NCBI RefSeq assembly: GCF_000300975.2
Contig: NZ_AEEC02000029.1
Location: forward strand, 1-64,000
Length of the DNA: 64,000 nucleotides
DNA from: Herbaspirillum frisingense GSF30
GTDB taxonomy: Bacteria > Pseudomonadota > Gammaproteobacteria > Burkholderiales > Burkholderiaceae_D
Reading direction: 5' to 3'
The notes beneath the pieces were generated by a model. That model did not search any database and was not told where the DNA came from. It saw only the letters and a list, made by a program, of their open reading frames with translations. Shown here piece after piece: positions 1 to 7,106 of the stretch (the stretch's first letter is position 1; each line of letters opens with the position of its first letter). Both the position numbers and the translations under genes were made by a program.

Positions 1-32
1 ATTTTGCTTGGTTCTCTTCAAACCATCTGAAA

Positions 33-132
33 CCGTTCGGACTGAGTAGGCCCTTTAGGGCCGTATCGAAGGCGCTGCTCAGCTTGTGGTGCGCCTTCGA
101 TACGCGGCTACGCCGCTACTCAGGACGAACGG
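33..132. repeat. REP-like inverted repeat pair
   Basis: Two arms face each other across about 20 bases. The left arm starts CCGTTCGGACTGAGTAG and ends CCGTATCGAAGGCGC. The right arm reads GCGCCTTCGATACGCGG and then CTACTCAGGACGAACGG, close to the reverse complement of the left. Each arm also holds a small internal palindrome (GGCCCTTTAGGGCC on the left, GCGGCTACGCCGC on the right). This layout matches intergenic REP/BIME elements in proteobacteria. It lies downstream of the reverse-strand lipoprotein gene and could end its transcript. Copy number elsewhere in the genome cannot be seen here. Confidence 0.6.
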
Positions 133-276
133 TCAGCGGTGGTGCAAACAAAGTCTGAGCGAGCTTTCGAGCTGGTAACAAGCTTAACTGAACGGCATTA
201 CGGCCGAGGCCGCCATTGTCGTATCCGCGATGTGAGCCGTGCGCCGGGCGTGGTGAGCTTAACGCCTGAGTCCGGC

Positions 277-831
277 CTACTTCTTGGCCGGAGCGGCTTC
301 GTCGTCGACGTCGACCAGCAGATAGCGCTCTGCCGCGCCGAAGAAGCGATCGTAGAAATCGGGCGAGCGGATGGTCTCGCTGGAGACGCGCACCATGGAG
401 TCGTCGCTGGCGGCGAAGGGCATCGACACCGAGCCCAGCACGCTGACCCCGAGGCTGGCCGAACTGTTGCTCTTCTTGATGCCGTAGCCATCCTGGGTAG
501 CGCTGGCAAACATGGTCGAACTCTTGCCGTTGCCATTGGAGGCGCAGACGACGTGAAAAGCGATTTCCATGTGCTTGTCGCTGGCCGGCTGGAAGCTCTT
601 GTTGCCATCCATGGTGTTGTCGGTGGAACGGCTGATGACGTAGCCTTGGCCCAGTAGGGCGCGTCGAGCCGCTTCGCAGACGGCCTTTTCGCTACCGGGG
701 AAGCTGCGCGAGAAGGCGCTGGTATCGCTGAATTCTTCCTGGTGGTAGAAGGCGGTCTTGCCGGTGGAGCAGGCGGTCAGTCCAAGGGCGAGGACCAGGG
801 TGAGCGGGACATAAACACACGGGCGCGACAT
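277..831 (-). CDS. DUF2242-type outer-membrane lipoprotein
   Basis: A 184-residue protein with a clear lipoprotein signal: MSRPCVYVPLTLVLALGLTAC, where the lipobox LTAC puts the lipidated Cys at residue 21. The mature part is Ser-rich and mixed alpha/beta, and I match it from memory to the DUF2242 family of Burkholderiales lipoproteins, whose function is unknown. It ends in a charged tail (DVDDEAAPAKK). It is monocistronic, and the following gene diverges from it. The ATG gives the expected signal peptide, so the start is reasonably secure. Probably anchored to the inner leaflet of the outer membrane; the role is not inferable from context. Confidence 0.75.
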   Translation of the reverse strand: MSRPCVYVPLTLVLALGLTACSTGKTAFYHQEEFSDTSAFSRSFPGSEKAVCEAARRALLGQGYVISRSTDNTMDGNKSFQPASDKHMEIAFHVVCASNGNGKSSTMFASATQDGYGIKKSNSSASLGVSVLGSVSMPFAASDDSMVRVSSETIRSPDFYDRFFGAAERYLLVDVDDEAAPAKK

Positions 832-1122
832 GCAGCTAATCTCCGGCGACAGAAAATGGTGGCTGAATTGTAAAGGATTCGCCTGACGCAGGGTTTGGGC
901 AGATGGTAAAGATCGGTAACAGAAGGCTTATCGTCGAGTGAGAACAGATGTGAAGAGATTCGCAAGTCCCTTGCGTGAAGGTAAAATCACTTGTGAAATT
1001 GCCTGACTGAAAGTATCTTTAGGTGAGTCAAGAAAGTGGCGTTCGGGAGTGGTCTTCCATCGGGACGATCATGAATCTGCGCAGCGAGCTGGGCAAATTC
1101 GCATACGGCCTCGTCAAGGATA

Positions 1123-1344
1123 ATGGATAAAAATCAGAAAGCGGAATTGGCGCGCATCCAGAAGGAACTGGTGGATGCACACAATAAGGCTGCGTGGCAG
1201 ATGGCTGCTACGATCATCAAGGCTTCGCTGGTCAAGAATGGCATGGATCAGCCGCCCACCGCTGCTGAACTGGCCGACCTCAATGCCACCATCACCAATC
1301 TGCGCAGCGTGGCCGAGGATGCGCTGGAGTTGCTCAAGCGCTGA
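1123..1344 (+). CDS. Small conserved-looking helical protein of unknown function
   Basis: A 73-residue protein preceded by CAAGGATA at a normal ribosome-binding distance from the ATG. It is predicted almost all alpha-helical, with alternating charged and Ala/Leu residues, no signal peptide and no membrane segment. I do not recognise a family. It stands alone between the divergent lipoprotein gene and tRNA-Leu on the other strand. It is accepted as a gene because of its ribosome-binding site, amphipathic composition and lack of a better competing frame. Cytosolic by inference. Confidence 0.6.
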   Translation: MDKNQKAELARIQKELVDAHNKAAWQMAATIIKASLVKNGMDQPPTAAELADLNATITNLRSVAEDALELLKR

Positions 1345-1482
1345 CCGGTGACCAGGGCAATACAAGCTCGTCCGGCCATGCCGATCACGGGGCATGCCAC
1401 ACCAGGAAAAATTCGTAGCAGGAAATCGATAACTGAAGATGGAAGCGAAGAACCGGCACGACGTGCTGTCATCGCATTCTTC

Positions 1483-1575
1483 TGGTGCCTGAGGCCGGGG
1501 TCGAACCGGCACGCTCCCTTCCGGGTAGGCGGCGGATTTTAAGTCCGCTGTGTCTACCAATTTCACCACTCAGGC
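1483..1575 (-). tRNA. tRNA-Leu(TAA)
   Basis: On the reverse strand the acceptor stem GCCTGAG pairs with CTCAGGC. The anticodon stem-loop is GCGGA-CTTAAAA-TCCGC with anticodon TAA. The T arm is GCCGG-TTCGACC-CCGGC, there is a long variable arm as expected for a class II tRNA, and the CCA end is encoded (1483-1485). A TATAAT box lies about 38 bases upstream. It reads UUA and UUG codons. Confidence 0.95.
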
Positions 1576-1612
1576 ATGAGGATGCCGGCGAGGGTCGCCG
1601 GAAAAGGGACGC

Positions 1613-1618
1613 ATTATA
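1613..1618 (-). promoter_or_regulatory. Extended -10 promoter element of tRNA-Leu
   Basis: On the reverse strand the sequence TGCTATAAT gives an extended -10 box. No good -35 is visible at 16-18 bases. The spacing to the tRNA 5' end fits a short leader that RNase P would remove. Confidence 0.6.
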
Positions 1619-1814
1619 GCAGCGACTTGCGCAGCTTCATCTGTTTTTTGCTGGGGAAAAGGCAGGATGTCCTGATCATCCTTGCAGCGCGGCGCGCGCT
1701 CCGGTTTAGTCCTGTCATGCAGAGCGTTTTAAGTCCATGGGGCAGTCCATTTCCGGGTGATAAATCGGTTCGGGATAGTAGAATGACGACTTCTTTCACC
1801 AGAAAGCCGTCATC

Positions 1815-2681
1815 ATGACTGAAGCCGTAGTCAAGACAGTGCAATGCATCTCGCCCGCCGGGCTGCATACCATGGCCTACAAGGAATGGGGCGATGCCCG
1901 CAATCCCAATGTGCTGGTGTGTGTGCACGGGGTGACCCGGGTCTCCGACGATTTCGACCGCATGGCCCGTGAGCTCTGCGATACCTATCGCGTGATCTGC
2001 CCCGACGTGGTCGGTCGCGGGCGCTCCGGGCGCCTGGCCAATCCGCAGTTCTATACGGTGCCGCAGTACGTCAGCGACATGGTCACCCTGCTGGCGCGGG
2101 CCGATGCCGAGATCGTGGACTGGTTCGGCACCTCCATGGGCGGACTGATCGGCATGGCGCTCGCGTCGCTGCCGGGTAATCCCATCCGGCGCCTGGTGCT
2201 CAACGATATCGGCCCCTCCATCAATGGCGCGGCGCTGGCGCGCATCGGTGACTACATCGGCCAGGATGTGCGTTTCGACAGCTTCGAGGAAGCTGCGCAG
2301 TACATTCGTACCATCTCGGCCAGCTTTGGTCATCACAGTGATGAAGAGTGGCACAAGCTGGCCAGGGACGTGCTGCGCCAGAATGAGGATGGCAAGTGGG
2401 TGCGCCATTACGATCTGGCGCTGGCGGTGCCGTTCAAGCTGACCACGCCGGAAGCGGCCAGTGCCGCCGAGCAGATGCTGTGGGCTGCCTATGACGCCAT
2501 CACCTGCCCGACGCTGCTGGTGCGCGGCGCCCAATCCGACCTGCTGCTGCCCGAAGTGGCGCAGGAGATGACCCGTCGTGGCCCCCAGGCCAGGCTGGTG
2601 GAATTCCCCGAGGTCGGTCATGCGCCGACCTTCATGCATGCCCCGCAAATCGAGGTGGCGCGTCAGTTCCTGCTGGATTGA
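1815..2681 (+). CDS. Alpha/beta hydrolase
   Basis: A 288-residue alpha/beta-fold hydrolase. The oxyanion-hole motif CVHGV lies near residue 38, the nucleophile elbow G-T-S-M-G-G has Ser107, and the likely acid Asp242 and base His269 follow at normal spacing, so the triad is complete. There is no signal peptide, so it is cytosolic. The sequence resembles hydrolases of the esterase/lactonase or ring-cleavage type, but nothing in it fixes the substrate. The neighbouring ridA begins 70 bases downstream on the same strand, so the two may be co-transcribed. Confidence 0.85.
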   Translation: MTEAVVKTVQCISPAGLHTMAYKEWGDARNPNVLVCVHGVTRVSDDFDRMARELCDTYRVICPDVVGRGRSGRLANPQFYTVPQYVSDMVTLLARADAEIVDWFGTSMGGLIGMALASLPGNPIRRLVLNDIGPSINGAALARIGDYIGQDVRFDSFEEAAQYIRTISASFGHHSDEEWHKLARDVLRQNEDGKWVRHYDLALAVPFKLTTPEAASAAEQMLWAAYDAITCPTLLVRGAQSDLLLPEVAQEMTRRGPQARLVEFPEVGHAPTFMHAPQIEVARQFLLD

Positions 2682-2751
2682 ACGTTCAATCCGGTAAATT
2701 TTTGTCATGTGCCGGTTGCTGCTGAGCCGGCTTACCTATAAGGAAAATCCC

Positions 2752-3102
2752 ATGCCCATTCAACGCCTGCACGTCGGCAAGCGCCTCTCCGAAGTGGCCA
2801 TCCACAACGGCACCGTCTACCTGGCCGGCCAGATCGCCGAAGACGCCACCCAGAACATCGAAGGCCAGACCCGTGAAGTCCTGGGTCATATCGACCGCCT
2901 GCTGGCCGAAGCCGGCAGCGACAAGACCAAGATCCTGTCGTGCCAGATTTTCCTGTCCGATGTGAAGGATTTTGCTGGCATGAATTCGGTCTGGGACGAA
3001 TGGGTCGCCCCCGGCAACGCGCCGCCGCGCGCCACCGTCGAAGCCAAGCTGGCCCGTCCTGAACTGCTGGTGGAAATCATCATCGTCGCCGCACAGAAGT
3101 AA
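2752..3102 (+). CDS. RidA family protein (enamine/imine deaminase-like)
   Basis: A 116-residue YjgF/YER057c/UK114 (RidA) family protein. Members form trimers and hydrolyse reactive 2-aminoacrylate and related imines released by PLP enzymes. Family features seen are the N-terminal beta strands (VYLAGQIAED), the long central helix, and the RATVEAKLARPELLVEI segment, whose Arg sits where RidA proteins bind the substrate carboxylate. An upstream in-frame ATG at 2707 would add 15 residues, but only the ATG at 2752 has a Shine-Dalgarno (AAGGA) at the right distance. It lies six bases before relA, which suggests co-transcription. Confidence 0.9.
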   Translation: MPIQRLHVGKRLSEVAIHNGTVYLAGQIAEDATQNIEGQTREVLGHIDRLLAEAGSDKTKILSCQIFLSDVKDFAGMNSVWDEWVAPGNAPPRATVEAKLARPELLVEIIIVAAQK

Positions 3103-3108
3103 TCGTTT

Positions 3109-5361
3109 ATGGTTTCGGTAGCAAGTACACAGGGCGAAGGCCTGGCGGCGATCACCGCCGGCCTCGCCCCCGAGGATGTGACGCGGGTCGAGCAGGCGCT
3201 GGCCGAGCTCGAACCGTTGTATGCCGACAGGCAGATCCTGTCTGGGCAGAACGCCTTGCAATTCGCGGTTTCCGTGGCCACCGTGCTGACGGCGCTCAAT
3301 GTCGATGCGGCTACGCGTATCGCCGGCCTGGCCTTCGAGGCGCAGATGCTGCATCCGGAGCTGGAAGAAAAGCTGGAAGAGCGCTTCGGCAAGGAGATCG
3401 CCGAGCTGGTGGGTAACGTGCGCCAGTTGATGCGCTTCCATAGCCTCAGCTTCCAGCCGCAGAACCAGGAGGTCCTGCGCGGCAAGAACGCCGCCCAGCA
3501 GGCGGCTGCCCAGGTGGAAACACTGCGCAAGATGCTCCTGGCCATGGCCACCGACATGCGGGCGGTACTGGTGCGCCTGGCCTCCCGCGTGGCGACCTTG
3601 CGCTACTTTGCCGAAACCAAGCAGGAGAACGAGGCCAGTGCCCAGTATGCGCGACAGACCTTCGACCTCTATGCGCCGCTGGCCAACCGCCTGGGCATCT
3701 GGCAGCTGAAGTGGGAGCTGGAGGATCTGTCGTTCCGCTTTCTGGAGCCGCAGACCTACAAGCGCATCGCCAAGATGCTGGAAGAAAAGCGCCTGGAGCG
3801 CGAGGCCTTCGTGGCCAGTGCCATTGCGCGCCTGCGCTCGGAAATGGCGGCCCAGGACATCCGGGCCGAGGTCAGTGGCCGGCCCAAGCACATCTACAGC
3901 ATCTGGAACAAGATGCGCGGCAAGTCGATCGACTTTTCCGAGCTCTACGATGTGCGCGCCTTCCGGGTCATCGTCGACGACGTCAAGACCTGCTACGCGG
4001 TGCTGGGCATCGTGCACGATATCTGGACCCCGATTCCCGAAGAGTTCGACGACTACATCTCGCGCCCCAAGCAGAACGGCTACCAGTCCCTGCACACGGT
4101 GGTATTGGCCGAGGACGGTCGCGCCCTGGAGGTGCAGATCCGCACGCACGAGATGCATCACTTCGCCGAGTACGGCGTGGCGGCGCACTGGCGTTACAAG
4201 GAAAGTGGCGGCTCCAATTTCTCGGCGCAGAAATACGACGAGAAGATCGCCTGGTTGCGTCAGCTTCTGGCCTGGAAAAATGAAGTCACCGACGCCGTCG
4301 TGGATCAGGAAGAGGTCCGTCGAGACTGGGTGCAAAAGCTCAAGTCGGCCACGCTGGATGAGCGTATCTACGTGCTCACGCCGCAGGCGCGGGTGATCGA
4401 GCTGCCAAGCGGCGCCACGCCGATCGACTTCGCCTATCACCTGCACAGCGATGTCGGCCATCGCTGCCGCGGCGCCCGCGTAGATGGGGTGATGGTGCCG
4501 TTGAATACGGTGCTCAAGAACGGTCAGACGGTGGAGATCATCACGGCCAAGAGTGGCGCCGGTGTCGGGCCGTCGCGCGACTGGCTGAGTCCCGGTTATG
4601 CCGCTAGCTCACGCACCCGGTCCAAGATCCGCGCCTGGTTCAATGCCATCGAGCAGCAGGAAACCCTGTCGGTCGGTCGCGGCCTGCTGGAAAAGACCCT
4701 GCAGCGCGAGGGCAAGACGGCTGTCAACCTGGAAGAGCTGGCGCAGAAGCTGGGCTTTGCCAAGGTGGACGACCTGTGCCTGTCGTTGGCCAAGGAAGAG
4801 TTCAGCCTGCGTCATGTCGAGCAGGCTTTGCATGAAGGCCAGGACAAGAAGCCCGAGATCGATGACGAGGCGCTGATTACCCGCAAGAGTCGCGCTTCCA
4901 GCATCGTGCAGGGTGCCAAGTCCGGCGTGCTGGTGGTCGGCACCGATGGTTTGCTGACGCAACTGGCGCGCTGCTGCAAGCCGGCGCCACCGGATGTGAT
5001 TGCCGGCTTCGTCACGCGCGGCAAGGGGGTGTCGATCCATCGGGTGAACTGCAAGAATTTCGCCGAGATGGCCTCGCATGCGCCCGAGCGGGTGATCCAG
5101 ACCACCTGGGGTGCACCGGCGCGGGATACGGTCTATCCGGTCGATATCTTCGTGCTGGCCAGTGATCGTCAGGGTCTGCTGCGCGATATCTCCGATATCT
5201 TCCTGCGAGACAAGATCAATGTGATCGGGGTGAGCACGCAAAGCGTGAAGGGACATGCACGCATGGCCTTTACCGCCGAGATCGGTTCAACCGAACAATT
5301 GCAGAAAGCCCTGACGGTGATCCGCGATGTGAAGGGTGTGATCGAGGCCAAGCGGCAGTAG
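3109..5361 (+). CDS. relA: RelA, (p)ppGpp synthetase
   Basis: A 750-residue long RSH protein that makes (p)ppGpp from GTP/GDP and ATP on stalled ribosomes in the stringent response. The order is an N-terminal HD-fold hydrolase region (about 40-160), the synthetase (about 250-360) with RPKHIYSIWNKM at 258 and NGYQSLH, a TGS domain (about 405-465, ERIYVLTP), a Cys-rich conserved region (RCCKPAPPD) and a C-terminal ACT domain (about 670-745). The HD hydrolase motif is absent, which in this family means a synthetase-only enzyme. The synthetase carries E-F-D-D (312-315), the EXDD signature of RelA rather than the RXKD of bifunctional SpoT/Rel. SpoT must be elsewhere. Confidence 0.95.
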   Translation: MVSVASTQGEGLAAITAGLAPEDVTRVEQALAELEPLYADRQILSGQNALQFAVSVATVLTALNVDAATRIAGLAFEAQMLHPELEEKLEERFGKEIAELVGNVRQLMRFHSLSFQPQNQEVLRGKNAAQQAAAQVETLRKMLLAMATDMRAVLVRLASRVATLRYFAETKQENEASAQYARQTFDLYAPLANRLGIWQLKWELEDLSFRFLEPQTYKRIAKMLEEKRLEREAFVASAIARLRSEMAAQDIRAEVSGRPKHIYSIWNKMRGKSIDFSELYDVRAFRVIVDDVKTCYAVLGIVHDIWTPIPEEFDDYISRPKQNGYQSLHTVVLAEDGRALEVQIRTHEMHHFAEYGVAAHWRYKESGGSNFSAQKYDEKIAWLRQLLAWKNEVTDAVVDQEEVRRDWVQKLKSATLDERIYVLTPQARVIELPSGATPIDFAYHLHSDVGHRCRGARVDGVMVPLNTVLKNGQTVEIITAKSGAGVGPSRDWLSPGYAASSRTRSKIRAWFNAIEQQETLSVGRGLLEKTLQREGKTAVNLEELAQKLGFAKVDDLCLSLAKEEFSLRHVEQALHEGQDKKPEIDDEALITRKSRASSIVQGAKSGVLVVGTDGLLTQLARCCKPAPPDVIAGFVTRGKGVSIHRVNCKNFAEMASHAPERVIQTTWGAPARDTVYPVDIFVLASDRQGLLRDISDIFLRDKINVIGVSTQSVKGHARMAFTAEIGSTEQLQKALTVIRDVKGVIEAKRQ

Positions 5362-5442
5362 CGGGTTCGGGCGGAGCGGGATTGCGCGGGCGAGGAGGGT
5401 CAGGAGGTATGGAAATTATTTTAATTTTTCATCATTTACCTC

Positions 5443-5471
5443 TTGGCAAATTTTGAAAAGCCTCCTATACT
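5443..5471 (+). promoter_or_regulatory. Promoter of the tRNA-Val pair
   Basis: TTGGCA (5443-5448) and TATACT (5466-5471) are separated by exactly 17 bases, a strong sigma-70 promoter. The predicted transcript would start a few bases before the first tRNA-Val. Confidence 0.8.
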
Positions 5472-5485
5472 CTCGCTTCTTCGTT

Positions 5486-5562
5486 AGGCGCGTAGCTCAG
5501 CTGGTTAGAGCACTACCTTGACATGGTAGGGGTCGTTGGTTCGAGTCCAATCGTGCCTACCA
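5486..5562 (+). tRNA. tRNA-Val(GAC), copy 1
   Basis: 77 bases with CCA encoded. The acceptor AGGCGCG pairs with CGTGCCT, with one G-U. The anticodon arm is CTACC-TTGACAT-GGTAG, giving anticodon GAC. The T loop is TTCGAGT. It reads GUC and GUU codons. Confidence 0.96.
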
Positions 5563-5608
5563 ATCTTTCTTCCTTTCTGGGGATGTTGGGTTGGGGCGAA
5601 GCCAACTG

Positions 5609-5640
5609 AAAAGGAGGCGCATTCTTGGCTTCCTTTTTTA
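5609..5640 (+). terminator. Intrinsic terminator after tRNA-Val copy 1
   Basis: The stem AAAAGGAGGC pairs with GGCTTCCTTTT through one G-U around a short loop and is followed by a T-run. It resembles the terminator after copy 2, so the pair appears to be a tandem duplication of a tRNA-terminator unit. Confidence 0.8.
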
Positions 5641-5664
5641 TTTTCTCATCGGTAATTCTTCGAT

Positions 5665-5741
5665 AGGCGCGTAGCTCAGCTGGTTAGAGCACTACCTTGA
5701 CATGGTAGGGGTCGTTGGTTCGAGTCCAATCGTGCCTACCA
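5665..5741 (+). tRNA. tRNA-Val(GAC), copy 2
   Basis: The 77 bases are identical to copy 1 as far as I can compare them by eye. Its own promoter is not obvious in the short gap after the first terminator, so expression may rely on read-through or on a weak local promoter. Confidence 0.96.
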
Positions 5742-6057
5742 ATTCTTCTGTTGCAGTATCGAACGGGTGAGTTGGCGAAGATAAAAACGCAAAAGGAAGC
5801 GCATCGGCGGCTTCCTTTTTTGTTTTGTGGCCCCACATTGACATCTCCCATTGTTTCCATCTTTCTTTCCCGTATTGCGGGAGACTTGGGGTATGGCTGT
5901 TACGCTGTTTGGGCATAGCAGGGCGGAAGAGGGTGTTTTTACGTGTTTGCGTGACATATGTTTCGCGAAAGCATCTAAAAATGCTTTACACTTGCGTCGA
6001 ATTTTTTGTGAGTTTGCTCCTCAAACTCATATTCTCTACGGATGAACGAATTTTCCT
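5742..6057. other. Gene-free stretch before the orphan cheY
   Basis: About 316 bases. The first part holds the terminator of tRNA-Val copy 2. The rest becomes AT-richer towards the cheY-like gene, with a small hairpin AGCAT-CTAAAA-ATGCT near 5970. The promoter for the downstream gene should be here, but I see no convincing -35/-10 or sigma-28 pair. The short ORFs in it overlap both strands and lack ribosome-binding sites. Confidence 0.5.
5791..5820 (+). terminator. Intrinsic terminator after tRNA-Val copy 2
   Basis: A perfect 10-base stem AAAAGGAAGC / GCTTCCTTTT with a nine-base loop and a following T-run. Confidence 0.85.
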
Positions 6058-6465
6058 ATGGCAGCAGATGATCAGTATTTCCTCGTGGTTGATGACTTTT
6101 CGACGATGCGTCGTATTGTCAGCGGCCTGCTGAAGGAGCTTGAATACACCAAGATGGCGGAGGCTGACGACGGTACGTCCGCCCTGAAAATCCTGGAAGC
6201 AGGTGCCATGCCGATCACGTTCGTGTTGACCGACTGGAACATGCCCGGCATGGACGGCCTGACGCTGCTCAAGAAGATTCGCGCCACGCCATCCATGGCG
6301 CATCTGCCGGTGCTGATGATCACGGCCGAAGCCAAGAAGGAAAACATTGTCGAGGCCGCTCAGTCGGGAGCCGATGGTTATATCGTCAAGCCCTTCAATG
6401 CGGCGACGCTGAAGGACAAGATCGAGAAGATCCTGGCGCGACGCGCCAGCCTGGCCAAGGCCTGA
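6058..6465 (+). CDS. CheY-like single-domain response regulator, orphan
   Basis: A 135-residue stand-alone receiver domain. The acidic pair is Asp12/Asp13, the phospho-acceptor is Asp59 in [11 protein letters not shown], and the Thr of [10 protein letters not shown] and the Lys of IVKPF complete the active site. There is no output domain, so it should act by protein contact, as CheY does at the flagellar switch. It closely resembles the cheY at 59657 (shared [27 protein letters not shown] and VKPF blocks), yet it sits 53 kb away, next to tRNA genes and with no che gene nearby. It is probably a second CheY that tunes motor output or acts as a phosphate sink. It is monocistronic with its own terminator. 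Confidence 0.9.
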   Translation: MAADDQYFLVVDDFSTMRRIVSGLLKELEYTKMAEADDGTSALKILEAGAMPITFVLTDWNMPGMDGLTLLKKIRATPSMAHLPVLMITAEAKKENIVEAAQSGADGYIVKPFNAATLKDKIEKILARRASLAKA

Positions 6466-6488
6466 GGCTGGTAGGTGGTCGGTGAGCA

Positions 6489-6516
6489 AAAAACGGCATC
6501 TGCGGATGCCGTTTTT
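6489..6516 (+). terminator. Intrinsic terminator of the orphan cheY
   Basis: AAAAACGGCATC pairs perfectly with GATGCCGTTTTT around the tetraloop TGCG, followed by more Ts. It lies between convergent genes and could work in both directions. Confidence 0.9.
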
Positions 6517-6548
6517 GTTTTTTGGTGCGGAGGATGGAGGGGCGGGAT

Positions 6549-6734
6549 TCAGGCCAGGCCGAAGTAGCGGGCCACATCGCCGCGCGTCCAGGATTTGATG
6601 ACATCTCCGTCAAGTAGTACGCGGTACTCCTCATGGCGCTCGCCGTTCTCCAGTTCCACGGTGCGACTCTGCAGGGTGTATTCCCGGTTGTTGATCACGG
6701 TCTGGTGCTCGGTGTGATTTTTCTGGTCCGACAT
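6549..6734 (-). CDS. Small uncharacterised protein
   Basis: A 61-residue, mostly hydrophilic protein (Glu, Asn, Arg and Thr rich) without a signal peptide. It ends in a segment, SWTRGDVARYFGLA, that looks like a short helix-turn-helix-like tail, but this is weak. A GAGG Shine-Dalgarno precedes the start on the reverse strand. I do not recognise a family. It is divergent from the thrS leader and convergent with the orphan cheY, so no operon context helps. Confidence 0.6.
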   Translation of the reverse strand: MSDQKNHTEHQTVINNREYTLQSRTVELENGERHEEYRVLLDGDVIKSWTRGDVARYFGLA

Positions 6735-6831
6735 GATGCTGGCCTCCCTCTATGGACTTGGATGCTAGCACGGTGGCGCCCCTCTGCGTACGCTGCGGCA
6801 AGGGTAAGTTGTGTCGATGGTCGAGGGAATT

Positions 6832-6840
6832 TGCTATAAT
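6832..6840 (+). promoter_or_regulatory. Extended -10 promoter of the thrS operon
   Basis: TGC-TATAAT forms an extended -10 box. The -35 region is weak (TGTCGA at 17 bases). Transcription would start near 6847 and give a leader of about 260 bases before thrS, long enough for the leader peptide and terminator described below. Confidence 0.65.
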
Positions 6841-6929
6841 AGCTAGCTACGGTCGAGGTCACCTGTCAGTGGCGGCCTCCCGAATATCGATTCATTCCAA
6901 TCTGTAAGAGCGAGAAAGGCAATCCGGTT

Positions 6930-6971
6930 ATGACACCGCGAACTACCACCGAGGTTTTCACGCGACGCTAG
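6930..6971 (+). CDS. Threonine-rich leader peptide upstream of thrS
   Basis: A 13-codon ORF reads MTPRTTTEVFTRR and then TAG. Five of thirteen codons are Thr (positions 2, 5, 6, 7 and 11), three of them consecutive. A GAGAAAGG Shine-Dalgarno lies about 10 bases upstream. It sits between the operon promoter and an intrinsic terminator that begins 22 bases after its stop. This is the architecture of ribosome-mediated attenuation: low charged tRNA-Thr would stall the ribosome on the Thr codons, change leader folding and allow read-through into threonyl-tRNA synthetase. The ORF, its codons and the terminator are seen directly; the mechanism is inferred by analogy with thr, phe and his leaders. 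Confidence 0.7.
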   Translation: MTPRTTTEVFTRR

Positions 6972-6993
6972 TCGGGTTCTTTTTCGTCCTTTG

Positions 6994-7022
6994 AAAAAGC
7001 GCGGCTGGTCCGCGTTTTTTTT
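6994..7022 (+). terminator. Leader terminator (attenuator) before thrS
   Basis: CGCGG (7000-7004) pairs with CCGCG (7010-7014) around a five-base loop. The flanking AAAAAG run can pair with the following eight Ts. Upstream sequences could compete: CTTTTTC at 6979 with GAAAAAG at 6993, and CCGCG at 6936, inside the leader ORF, with CGCGG at 7000. Which alternative fold is used cannot be settled by eye. Confidence 0.8.
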
Positions 7023-7106
7023 CGTCCGTCTTTTCGCCATTTTCCTTGGCGACCCTCTTTTACCCTCAATAGGCAAGGCAGTCACGCTGCCGACATGGAG
7101 TGCACA

